Shown here piece after piece: positions 13,201 to 27,200 of a stretch of DNA of 64,000 nt. Numbering within the stretch: position 1 is the stretch's first letter; each line of letters starts with the position of its first letter. The notes under the pieces are model-generated. The model worked only from the letters and a program-made list of their open reading frames with translations, was not told the DNA's origin and did not search any database. The position numbers and the translations under genes were made by a program. Source of the DNA: Beaufortia kweichowensis (lineage: Eukaryota > Chordata > Actinopteri > Cypriniformes > Gastromyzontidae). The stretch covers positions 15,260,501-15,324,500 of the forward strand of contig CM032800.1 of assembly GCA_019155185.1 (NCBI GenBank), in the 5' to 3' direction.

Positions 13201-16200
13201 AAGGTTGAACAGCTTTTAACTTTACAAAACACTGTTGTAAATACTGTTGTTAATAAATATATGTTTCCCATTCATCTGTCCTACTGTACACATCCCAGCA
13301 GATGTATATATTTCTCAAGAAATGGAAAATATATACACCATACCAAGCTTCTGTCTCTTTAGGAATAGTGAGTTACTGTATACATTTGACTCAATCCTAA
13401 AGCATCATGGTCATTTTCTTCTCATAACACCGTCATAAAAAGCTCTCTGTTTTAGACAGTTGTACAGTTGCCCAAGATTTTTTTTCTGATGACAAAATCT
13501 GTTGAAGAGGAGCTGTAAATACAGTACTTCACTTAAGCACAGTAATGGGATCTTAGTTTGCTACACGGTGATGTAAGCGTGTGTAACTGTGCGTTTTGTG
13601 TGAGAAGTTGTCCAGCAGATCTGAATTTAATTCTGTTTGCTTATTTCACAATGCTGCAAATCATCAAGTTTTGTCTTATTTGTTTTCTAGAAAAAAATTA
13701 TTCTTACCAGTTTTGGAGCAAAACATAAGACTTAATTTAACTGTTTTTGCTTTTCTAATTAAAGTTACTGAACTGTAGTTTGTCTTTATTTTTGACCTTT
13801 CAAAATGTTACAGAATTCTAATATGATAGGAAGGAATTGAAGTGTTGTAATGCCAGTACTTTGTCTCAGACAAAAAGACATTTAGTTTAAAATCCTGAGG
13901 GAAAGATGCCATGGTGCTGCAAAGTGTATTACATATTTTACAATATAAATATTTAAATGTTTTTTTAGCATAAGCCTCATTAAATGTATTATTTTGTTTG
14001 TTTGTCTTTTTTAACATTAAAAACAGTTTAGAAATTAACAATGAAAAGTAATTCATCGGTTTTATAAATGAACATTTGCTGGCCAACTTGTCATGCATTA
14101 CACAAACATACTACATGTGCCTTTTTGTGGTCTTGTGTACTGTGTTATACTGCGTCAAATGTCTTCTTGTTTCAAATTATGTATAACATTTTATTTTTAT
14201 TTTTTTTGACTGGGCATAGAGCACAACAGCTAAGTGGCCTTGATTCCAGAAATATTTTGATCTTGCCTTTTCTCCATAAACATTTGAGAAGTGTTGTCAC
14301 AATTCTCTTTTCTTTCTTCTTTGTAAAATGAAATTAAAATCACACCGACTTGAGGCTTCTTTAGAAGTGTATACCATCGCTAAAAGAGCACCTGATATGC
14401 TATTGCTGATTTTGCCTTTCCTACTATGCCTCCATAGTAGGAAAAAACTTCCATAGTAGGAAACAAATGGCACAGGAGACGATGCCCTCGCAATGGTAGA
14501 CAATTAGAAAAATTTTTGTAGTATGGGCAACAGATACAAAATACAGATTCATTTTGTACTAACACAGTACTATTTGGCTACAATGAATACATTTCTTTTT
14601 CAACATTTGTTCCCAATTGCCAAAGAAGGAGGGTAACCAAATGGATGCCAGTTGGAGTCTCTCAGTTCTGAGAGTCCATCAGCCCTAAAACCTCACCAAT
14701 ACTAAACATCAACCTGTTTCCCCCCCATCGAATTTCTCCAGGAATTACGGAGCGTCAGACAGGCACGACTATCATCACAGGTCCCGTTCAGCAGACCAGC
14801 GGTCTGCACTGGAGCGCCCCATGTACAGTCGCTCTCGCTCCACAGAGCGGTCGCCCGACGGCCCGCCTCACATGAGGTCTTCAATGCCCTCCCTGCCGTT
14901 AGGACACTCCGCACCGTCCTCCCCTGCCTTATCGAGGTGACCCAGATCAAAACAACTCATCAGCCCTGACTAATCAAAACGACATCCCTTTCCACATAAC
15001 AAAGCCCTCCATCCAATCCACCCGTTCAGTTTCTTTTGGTTTTTCCTTTTACAGCAATGCTGCTACTCCATCTCATCTTACAGGAAAGAGAAATCAGAAA
15101 TGCAATCTCTTTAATATCTGTAGATTCTCAGAGACAGCAGTGAGATTAAATGAGGAGCAACTGGAGGTTTTACTTGGTTCTCCAGCATTTCGATTTGTCT
15201 TAAAGGATCTCAGTAATCTCTCATGTCATCTCTAGAGTTTCGAAAGGGATCTTAACAATCAAACATCTCAAACTGGCTCAGTTTGATAAGATGCCAAAGT
15301 TGCCAATTAAAATCACAAATTGAGCTAAAACATTTCAAACCAAATTCACATGCAGTTTTTACTGCTATACAAATTTTTGTCCGTTTCTATTTCTTGTAAG
15401 ACAAATTAGGACAAAAACTATATTCTGAGCTATGAAAGAGCATTACAATTTTCCTCTGGGATTCCTGTGGAAGTACTAGATGCAAACTGTTTGTTACTTT
15501 TTAATTGTTTGTTTTAACACGCCAGTTATACTTTGAATATAATGGTGTGAATTATTCATTTATTGTTTTTCCATCATTGTTTTCAGATATTTAACTCATT
15601 GCTTTTATGTTTTGTGTTCTGTTGAGAATAACACAATACAACTTACAGTATCATTTTGAAAGATCCACCTTCATGTCCCGTGCCAAAGTATTAAGCGTTT
15701 TGTGAACGTGTCGATCCACATATAAATGATTACAATTCTAAAGCAGATAGTAAGTACAACCACATGTAACTACAATTGCTTGCTTGCTTTTACCCAGAAC
15801 ATTTTGGAAATGATGAAACACATCACACATTTGTTGCAATAATTTATTTATTTATTCATTTTGAATGATTGTTTTGTTTATGAATTAGTTTGAGCAAAAT
15901 GCTGATAGAAAACCACATATTATTATTATTGGCTTTGTATATATGACTTTGCATAATTATACAAAACACGTATACTCCTGTTTTCAGCACATGCCTTTTA
16001 ACCTTTCATTTTCCAGATAATTAAAAAAATATATTCTTTTAAATCTACTTAATAATATTAAGGAGAATGTTTTTCATTTATTAATGTTTCATATGTGAAC
16101 TTTCAAATCTTTTATACCTCAATGTTTCTGTTTTTTTATTTAATATTTCTTTTTATATTACTGCTTTTGTTTTATCGGAAATTTTTTGTTACTGTAGCTC

Positions 16201-19200
16201 CATTGCTGGCAACTACAATAAGCATTCTGAGTAATGCCTTGCATTATAAGATTAAAGCACATAAACAACTACTACTAATAATAATAGTTATTGTTTTGTG
16301 TAGGGCACGTCCTCGTGCTGGATCGGCTCAGACCAGCCCCACCGACACCCCCGTAAACAGCAGGAGAGGACGACAGCTACCACAACTGCCTCCGAAAGGA
16401 ACGCTGGAGAGAAGTATGTTTGCGTTTCTCTTTTGCTCCGTTTGAGTTTTCCGTTGGCTCTCGTTCTAGGAGTCTGAAAGCTGGTGTTGTGTCCTCAGGC
16501 GATATTGTTTATCGTGGGGAAAAACAAATCGTGGTTACAGTGTTCTTTTTTCTGAAAAAAAGCAGATTATAAAATGAATTCTTAAATTTTTTTATGGATT
16601 CCTAACTTATCACAACATTGCGTTTCATTACCCCGTTGGCCAAATATGACACTGTTAGTGCTGTAGTCACTTCCTGTTATATTTGAGTATGTATCTCACA
16701 CATGGTCACATTCATGGCATGTGTGGTTTAGTTGTGCATGTGCGCTGTGATGTTTAACATCTCAATTCGGTTCCCTCTTTCATTCCTCTCTCAGAAGACC
16801 GAGATGAAGAATCTGAGCCGTGTCCAGGTGTGTTACATGACTGAAGGTTTAAGCTGTCAGAAATAACGTTCTGATTGAATTAAACTGTTGTGCAATGGTC
16901 TTGAGCTGGTATTTTAAGTTTACAGTGCAGCAGACAACACCTCAATTTTCAATGTATTATGATGCAAGGTGTCGCAGAAAAATGCAAGGGTTGCACTGAC
17001 CAATGAGAATTTTAGAAGGCAGGACCACTGCTTTTTGAAATCAGGCTGTATTTGCTTTAAACACTTACCAAAACACTTAGGTGTAATAAATATAGCTTTG
17101 AGTGCTATTAATGCCAGGTCCATTGCAAACTCTTCATGTGTGTTTGTGAATGTGATTAGTGCTTGTTCAACTTATAGTTTTTTTTTGTCTGTTTCCTTGT
17201 AATCATGACAATGTTGTGGTAAACAGTTTTATAACTGTACTTTGAGTGTGTGTCTGTTGTCTAACTGTGAGATCTTATTTTTAAATGTGTCGTTCTGTTT
17301 TGGTTCGAGTTTTGAATGATGTTTGGTTGGCATTGCATAGCTCAGTAGGCATAATGGAGTTTTAGTTTGAAGTATTGATGTCGTCTCGTATGTTACATTT
17401 TTCAGGTCTTGGAAAATGTTTGTATTTTGGGTTGAAATCTTGAAATCTCTTAACTTTTGATTTCCATAAATCAACACGTCTTGGCAAATCTAAGCATAGT
17501 TTAAGACACTGCTCAGTTCTTTTCCATTTTTTTGCCCAGAAAAATCTTAATGTAAGTGTAATTTTCTTGTTTTGATTCAAGTATCTTTTTATTTTTTACA
17601 CTACACCGATTCATGTGGGTTAAATAGCAAACTTAGAGACCTAAAGAATTGTTTACAACACTTTTACAGATGTGTAAAAGTTTCAAAGCATCACATGCTT
17701 CAGTCCTCTGAGAATAAACTCCACACGATAGTGTGTGATTCCAGCATAAAATAGGTGAAATATTTTATGCTGGAATCACACACTATCGTGTGGAGTTTAT
17801 TCTCAGAGGACTGAAGCATGTGATGCTTTGAAACAGAAAAAGTGCTCACATGTTTTCTGTCTGTGCCTTTTATTATAGAAATCTGCTTGAACTTACAACT
17901 ATACGGTTCTGTGTCTGTTTTGGGTCACGCATAACTTTTGATAAGAGCAAATGAAATGTAATGGTAAAGGTTGGGTCTGGTCTGATCTGGTTACGTGGTC
18001 TTGGTCATGAGCTTGTTTTGGGCTTTAAAAATACAGACATCTAAATAAACAGTGTATCAAAATAATAAAATTGGTTGTACATAAGACAGATACAGTAAAC
18101 TCAGTCACAGGCCGAAGTTTCCAGCTGGTCACATTTCCTCCACGGCCATCTGTCACATCCGTTGTGTTTGTCACAAGATCTGCTCTGTTGGGAGTTTGTA
18201 CGTCTGCCACCTTCCCAGCATGCATGTTTTCTGTCCAACTGCTATTTACTTTACAGAAGCTGTTTGAAAATCGTGCTCATTCATTTTGGTAGAGCATTCG
18301 AAATCAGGATACAGGATATTACATTTTTGCAGTTTGTGCATTATTCCACTGTTTCTGCTGTTGTGTTAAAGATTGGGAGATGAGGTGTAATGGCCAGACG
18401 GTCAATGGGAGGAAAGGCAAGTGTCTCCAGGGGTGTGTTTGTGGTGTAGTTTACTATCTTTCCTACGAGAAAGTTTCACCACCTTTTTAATAGAGCTGGG
18501 AGATGTATCAAATACAGATAACAGAGATTGCAACGATTTGATGTCAGCATGAACTCAAAATTATATAATTATAAGATTTTGATTTACTTGCATCAGACAT
18601 TTTCAATCTACTTTGTAGCAGTCTGTTTGGTGGAAATTATAATTTTTTTTTTATGATTATTTGATTTTTAGCTGTATATCACCCAACTCTTATTACATAT
18701 TTAAACTATCTCTAATTCAAATCTTTCCTTAAAAATGTCGCTGTTGATAAAGGATTGACACTGGTCTGTGCTCATTGTATTCTGCATGAATGAGTTTCTC
18801 TCAGCTTTACTGTTTCTAGGTCAGTTTCTTCTCTCCTGTCTCTCCTGCTCTTATTTGTCTCTCTCTCTCGTGTGAGGGGTTGCTATTTTTTAGGTGTGTA
18901 ATTTGCTGTGAATAATTCGGAGAGATTGTATTGAATGTGAATGACCTGGATTAAGTTTCTGTGGAAAAATATTCTGCTCTATTCTCATAAGCCTGAAAAA
19001 AGCTGATTTAATAGATGTGTTTTGTGGTTGCATTTGTGTTAAGTAGTTTATTTCTTAGTCTATACTCTTTACATACGAGTAATCTAATATTAAGACATGC
19101 ACATTTTAGTATGAATACAGTAAATCAGTTTGGATCGCAGACTGAGTCATTAAGAGTTTTTCACCAGCAGATGGCGCACAAACACACGCTGAGAGGAGCT

Positions 19201-21167
19201 GTTCACTGTTACAGTGCTGAAATGACTTACATTTGTCCAAGATGGGCCAAAACTTAAAAATGGATGGATAAAAATGGATGAATGTCATTGTGTTTGATGT
19301 CAAATGTCAAGCCATATCACATTTATTTTAAAGAAAGACAATCCAACCACATTTCTTGAGCAAAACATCTCACAAAAGTTTTTTTAAAGAATATAAAGAA
19401 ATGATAAAACAATATATGGGTGATTGACAAATGTATATGTGCAATGGTGTATGACATTGTGAAAAACTATTTGTATATTTTTCTACATTTTTGCGGTCAC
19501 ACCATAGGACACAGTCACCTATTTATTTGTCAACTACCCATATACTATTGTTTCTATAATTTTTTAAAAGCAATAATAGAAATCTTTTATTAATACTAGG
19601 AATAAACAGTTCTTCCACTTATTTTTGTTTGCATGGTTTTTCATAGTCATGTAACATGCTGTTTTAAGAATTGTTATTTGCATAACAGTCCATATTCCTC
19701 TTAAGTGAACACATGAAATTAAAGTAAAATAACTATTTTATGAGTCCTCTTTTCTCCATTTGTTGGGTTTTATTGCTCTCAGTAAAATATAACCAGATGG
19801 TTCAATATATTGGTAATAAATACATTCTATAAGAATATATATATTTCCACTGAAAATGTCTCGTCCATAATGCTGGAATTGCCCAGTTTATTTACTGTTA
19901 CTATTATATTGTCTAGAAAAAAATTGTGAAATGTTTTGCTTGAAAACCTGCATGTGCTACAATACATGCCACTATAAAAGCCACTTGTTTGTCAGGGTGC
20001 CAGAGGTGTCCTAAAATGTTTTAGGACACGCTTATTGTTTTAGCCATGTGTTAATGCTGACTGTGTCTGTGTGCTGCGTGTTAAGAGGTGACATGGGAGG
20101 ACCAACAGAGCTCAATGGTCAGTGCTGGTCACTTGACTAACGGCCATCTGGAGTCGATGCACATCGCAGCTCAGACAGGTTTGTGAAGGTCCATCCCAGT
20201 GACCTCTCTGACAATGACCCTGTCTGCTCTTTCCTCTCCTTATTATATTGTGTTTCACTTCTGACTTTATTTATACTTTCTTGTCTCTGAATAAGTACAG
20301 TAGAATAAAGGCGATAACAAAGAGAGTCTGAATCAGTCCGAGCCCACAAACCAACCACAACCTGTTCTCTGGTCGTCTAAAGCCTCAGTCACATCACCTC
20401 TTCTGAAAAGTGTTAATCAGCGGATTTCAGTGAAACACAGCTCATGAACAAATAAAGATCCTTTTATTGATCTTTGTAGTGTAGTTTAGTAAAGCACAAT
20501 AGTAATTTACAACACTTTTCATGCAGACGTGCTCCTTTTGCACTGTGTGTTTTTGTGTTCACCTTGTACAAAAGTATGACTCGATACGATTTCAACAGCG
20601 TCTGAGCATTTACCCCTTTCATTAAACTACATGCTCAGCTCATGCACAAGCAAAGTGACAGATCTGTGTGTGTGGAATACTGTTGCAGACGAGTGTTTTA
20701 AAATCTATTGTCACAGCCAGTCATTAAACAACGACAGTAAAAAAGACAAAGATACTTAATATTCACAAGATGCGCCACTGCTGTTACTATGAATGGGGTG
20801 GATTGCAACGCTCAATATGGCCGTTCTAGCGCTGGACGTTCCGCCTTCCAGTAAAAAGAACCAATCACAAATCGATAAAGACTGTCGTTTCCACAGGGGA
20901 GGGGCTGTTTACAGAGGCTCAAGAGGTGCTAGCCAACCTGTGCACATGCGCAATTTGAGCTTAGATACAAAGGTTATGGTACAGTTAATGTCAGTTTTAA
21001 TTGTTGGTCGGAAATATGTTATTGAATTGCGATTTTAGAAAGCGATTGTAGAAATATCTGCCTTCCCCTATTCAAGTAAATGACAAACATGGTGACAGAA
21101 CCATGTTAAGCCGAACTCAACAAAGACAACAGTGAGACTCTTATAATGAGTAACACATCACAGGACA

Positions 21168-21240
<73 letters not shown>

Positions 21241-24200
21241 TGTATGGGGCAGTGTAGGGTCTGTTTCAGACCGGGCTAATAAACGTAACATCATGCAGTC
21301 TTGTCGTTAGAGTGGCATCATTATTTTTAGGTGATTAATGCATTAAAAAAAGTGCTTAGATACACAAGATCATGTGCACAGCGGCGGTGTGTGATTAATG
21401 CTTCGGTCGGTTAAAGCCCAGCTCATTGTTATTCTGGAGAACAAGGAAAACTGAGAAATAAACAGCAGCATCAGCAGTTTGTGTTTTTCTGTAAAGATGC
21501 AGCGTTTAAATATGCAGATGAGAATGGCAAACCGCATTACATAACACATTAAACACTACTCAACTTCTGTTATATCTGTGGATTGAGAATTTAGGACAGT
21601 TCACTAACTGATGCATCCAACAACTGACTAGTAGGTTACCAAGTTTTTACCAAGTTCAGCCTGGGACAGAAATGGCTAGTCTGGCTCTGATTCATAGCTG
21701 TTCATTTAGTTTGTATGATGGATAGAATGTTGACTGCAATACTGATTTGTTGTAAAAAATATTAATTGACATCATGTTTTTTTACTGGCAGTACAGCGAC
21801 AGCTGAAATGGTCATTACTGTAAATGTTCATTGGTCTCCATTGGTTGAGCCAGTGTTGGGGAATAACCTGCAGAAAGTATTTTAACATAAAATTTTATCT
21901 TTAAATAACGTAAAGCCGACTGATCACTGCATAAATTCATTACATTGTGATGTAATGTAGCAGGTTGTTTCCCTGCAGGGTTTGTGCAGATCCTCCTCTT
22001 GTCTTTTCCTCTATTCATTTCTTTTCACAGGTCTTTTTATCCATCTTTATCATGCCCTATTAACAGTTTTCTAATATTTCAGATTTTGTCTTAAAGCAGG
22101 ACTGACTACTTTACTGTGATTTATTTTACATTTTCCTTTCACTTTATTTAATGCATTTGGAGGAAACTTTTTTCTAGTGAAAGTACACAGTCCTAGGGAT
22201 CCGAACCCATGACCTTGACAGCTGCTGTGATCCTTCTTTTCTAACTGAACTTGAAACTCGTGTTTGCGGTGTTTCTGCTTGTTGTGTCTTTTATTTCCTT
22301 CATTGTGTGTATGTTTTTTTTTTTTGTTGTGTTGTTGTCGTGTTGTGCCGTTTCCCTGTGTGTTTTTTGGCCCTTTTCTCCCCCCTTCCCTCCTCTGCAC
22401 ACCTCCTCTCACACCCCTCTCCTCTGTGTCTGTCCATGTTTGTGATGTGACCCCTCCACCCCAAACCCCTCCCTCCCAGAAGCCACGGACACCCGCAGTC
22501 AGACAAACTCAGGTCTGGTCCTTTCTTCTGCTTTGTTTTGCTCGGCTTCTTCTTGGCTGTTGCCTGGCTTCTTGTCCGCTCATGATTATTCACCCTGCTG
22601 GAAAAAACATAGTGGCTTATAAATTGACCATCAGCCACATGGACTAAAATGGTCTACCAGATTAAAACTAGGTTCAGCGGGTCCATCTATGACCATACAT
22701 GCTTGGTTTTCCAGCAGGGCGGGATTGCAGTGCTCATAAAAAATGAATTTCAAGAATTTGCGTCACAGTCCTGTTTTAATCCAAAATGCATTTAAGAAAA
22801 TATATAGGATTAGCTGCATGAAAATGGTGGATTTTGCTGTCATGACAATAATGTCAAATTAAAACTATGTGTATTCAAAATATAATTTATATATTGATAT
22901 ATATTGACTTTTTTGTGATTTTGGATTTAGACTTTTTTCACCCTGACATGAATTTTTTAGAAATGGTTAAATGTTAAAAATATAGCATTGAGAATGCTGT
23001 ATTGTGCATGAAAGCCAAACACCACTTCTGTTGTCTTCACTGGCTTTTCTCCATCACTCTTTTCACATTCATCTCATGTCTAAGTGTTAGTTGTAGGTGT
23101 TAGATTCTTCTGTGAGGTCAGACTTCTGTGAGGTCTCCTCGGCTTCAGTTGTGATCATGTGTGATAAAAACTCCTCCTCTTGTCCTCATTTTAAAAACAG
23201 GTTCAGAAACACTGGTACATATATTGTTTGAGCTTTATCAGGGATCCTTTTCTACAAGAATTATAGCTCTCCTTAAACATATAAATAGTTGTAAGCTATG
23301 AACATTAATCACTACAATTTGTATTTCAAGCATATAAGGTCAGACAAAACAGTGCAAGGCTCTCTAATTTATGTATTGTACAGTAGATAAGTTATTAATT
23401 ATTAATAAAAACTCATTTTATAGAAAACACAGATGTTAAGTCATATTCGAGTGACTGCCAAGCTTTCCTGTTCCAAAGATTTTTAAATGATTGCTAAAAA
23501 GATAACATGAATACTTTTTTATGTCTGCGACTGTACTGAATATCTTCTCTAGTGTTATACAGATCTTTATTATTTCTTAATCACCATAAGAACCATTTGA
23601 AAACAAGATGTGCGCTTTATGGTTTTGCCATAGCAAATACTGTATCTATGGCAGTGAAGTAAAGATCGGAAACTTTAATTGGAAGAAGTTGCACATAATG
23701 CAAACCGAAGACTAGAACTGTTAAGATAAAAGCCCACTGCCCATGTATTGTATAACTGTAGCACTGCTATTAAATCAAATGAATCGAATGATTTTCTGAA
23801 CACTAATCATTAGGTAATTTGTGGGAAGTGTTAATTACTTAACAACACAATTACTATCGGCAGGAGATAATTGCTATTGACATTTTTACGCCACCTGCTT
23901 TGCCAAAGACAGATGCTGTTTGCTGTACAGGCGAATTCTGTGATTGATTAGAACACACCAATTAAAACTGTAGCTTGCCAGACGAAGTGTCTTAGTGGTG
24001 CATAAAAACACATGATTTTTATGAAATACACTACTGACATTTTTTTACAGAAAATATAATAATGTAGTTTGTAGCTTACATTTGCATCACTATCAAATGT
24101 TTGATTGAACTGGATGTTATTGTGTTATTTAATTTACTAAGCGAACAAACCATTCAAATCAGTCGAGTTTGTGTGAAATTTATTCAACTCGCATTTGTTG

Positions 24201-27200
24201 AATTAAGAATATACAAATAATAAATATGTAATTTTTACGTATTTGTTTGCTTTGTATGTACTCATCAAAAATATGTACTCATCTCGTATCGTCTCATATG
24301 GAAGAATTTGTATGCAATTTGATTATGAAATTTGATTGTTGTCATTTCTTGCCCTGGGTTGATCGTTAATGCCATTGTATGTACAGAGAATTTTACACAT
24401 TTTATTTAACACCTTTTTGATAAACAATTTAGTAACATTGATGTAACATTGATGTAACATTTGTTACAAGTGATGTAACATTGTTTAACATTGATTAATC
24501 TCCCCAAGTACATAAGCCCATTAGAAATGTTAGCTGACCCTTGAGTAGTTTTGTTGATGGGGAAAGACTTCTTGAGATGACCATTTCACATTATTCATGC
24601 TTCATTTTGTGAATAGGTCAACAGATCTGTTTCCATGCCGGACACTTAAATCACACATCTCACTGTTGTCTGCTCTGTAGGTGCTTTGGATGTTGAGGAA
24701 CGAACGCGGGAGATGAAGCTGAAGATGAACAAATATAAACAAGGAACTGGTTCAGACTCTAGGCTGGAACAGGATTATCACTCCAAGGCAAGTGATTGTG
24801 TCTTAACTATATAACTGTATTGTTATAGTGTCTATAGCAACAGTTTTGTAGTGCGCAATGTTTTTGGCTTTGATTTATAAATCAGGCTGTTCTCTAGTTT
24901 TATTAATTGCACAGTTGTGCTAATAAGTTTACACACCCCTGCTAAATATGCAGAATGTTTGTATAAAAGAAATAACAAGAGGGCTCAAACAAATTCCTAA
25001 TTCTAGGGCAGTACAGGGTCAGGCCTATATGCTAAATAAAAAGCAAAATGCAGTTTGTTTGTAAATACTAACATTTTGATTATCAACATTAATAAAAATC
25101 TATTAATAAATAAATAAATTAATTAATTAATTAATAAAAAAATAATACAAATATAAATAAATAATATAAAAAAATATTTTTGTGCCTTTTGTAGTGTACT
25201 GTATTTTTTAAGTTTTAAAGCACCGTGTCTAACTATAGGTCCTGGTTACGCAAATCGTCCTCTTTTCATATGTACGAGAGGCATCATATCACCCATTTCA
25301 TCAGTTCTACAGGGATCTGTTAAATGCCAAATAAGTTTTAATTTATTTGTGTTGTGTTTGTTCTACAGCGTTCAGGCAGGGAGCCCCAGCGAGGAGAAAA
25401 CCTGTCGGCCAAATCTTCGGACAGTGATGTTAGCGACGTGTCCGCTGTGTCGAGAACCAGTAGCGCATCTCGATTCAGCAGCATGAGCTACATCTCTGTC
25501 CAGTCAGAACGGCCGCGGGGAAGCCGCAAGATCAGGTGAGACATCCTCTGGTCTTTTTAAACAGAGATGGATGAAGGATTGGTTAGGATCCGAGAGGTCC
25601 TGAAAAAAAGCCACCTGCACCCTGCAGAGTTTTGGAGGTGACAGCTGCATTTATTCTTAACTGTGAATTTACTTCAGGAATAAACAACAAAAAATTATTT
25701 CTTTATAAGGTCCTTCATAAGATCCTGGAAGATCAAACTTTATAGCCACATTTAATTTCTGTTTCCTTTTGCCTTTTAGCTGCATTTTTGTTGGAAACCA
25801 GTGAGATTTTACATTTTGATTCCCGCAAGTGATTTTATAGGGTACTACAGATGATTGAAAAAAATTGCAGTATATAATAATCAATATAATTAGAGTTTAA
25901 AATGAAAGTTTTCACTCACCAGCCAATTTGGCTAATAGATGAAGTGACCGGCTATTAAAAACTTCCAACAGTCACATCTTTATTTATAAATTATATATAT
26001 ATATATTTTATTTATTTATTATAAAATCAGATTTTTTGATTATTTAAACAAAATTCTGTCATCCTGCCATTACTTTTGCATTACCATTACCTTGTCCTTT
26101 TCACCAAAATGTCTTTTAGGTAAGCAAGTCAAAACAGTATAATGAACATCAAACAAAGCATTGAATCAAAGATGTTTCGGGTGACCTTTCAGTTTTTCGC
26201 TTTAATAACCCCAGATAAGTAGTGACGGGTGTGCTCAAGTGAGCCAAATATGCGCACATGCTGTGCAAACATGCTGGATTTAGTATACCATGATGAGTCA
26301 CGAGTTGAGATTTTGCACTAAACGAACAAATTAACAAATTTTTATAATTCATAAAAAGTAACCCGCCAAACTGGCTTGTGGTTTTACATTACCCACCACT
26401 TAATTTATTTGGCGGGTGTTAATTTCAAACCCTAAATGTAATATTATACAGTATGCATTTAAGTTGTACATTGTAATCTAAAATTGATTGCAGCAATGTT
26501 TATGATTTTCACTATATTGACTCATTTGGTTGGAGAATGCAGTTGTCACACTCCTAAATCACTAAACTCTGTGTGTACAGATTGAGATTAAACCCACAGA
26601 TTTAGCTGCAGTGTGGACGTGGCCTAAAATAAACACAATAACATTTTCATGAAGCCTGTATTTATAAGGGCATTTGTAATGCATTACAATGCTGGCATAA
26701 TGCCTCATAAAAACATTATAATATGTTTTGTCTGACAACAGTTATGATACATTATAATACTTACCTATTGGTGGTTATATTTAAGAGAATGGTGATTTGC
26801 GACGGAAAAACCTACTAAAACGACTAAAAACCTGTGATTTGCACTGAAATTCCCGACATAAGACATTATATGTCAAGAGATATACAGTAACATTTATAAT
26901 ACATTGTAACTATGGAAAATATGGAAAACATTTATGTATTCACCAGTTTTTATTTAGAAAGACTGTAAAAGTCCCATGGTGTCAACCAATCTAGTTATAT
27001 AGAAAGAAGCAAGATTTGATTTAATTATTTAAAATTATATTATTATATACATATTTTTATATGTTCCCTCAAAAGCAAGGGTTTATATCTGCATTATAAT
27101 GCATTACCCTTATAATTTTAGGCTTCATAGAAAGTGTTGCCACAAACACTTTATATGGTGCTAATAATTACTTGTATTATGTTAACTAAATCCCATTAAC

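Noticed and set aside
21106..21294. Thr-His repeat open frame on the minus strand
   Set aside because: It is the (TG)n microsatellite read in one frame.
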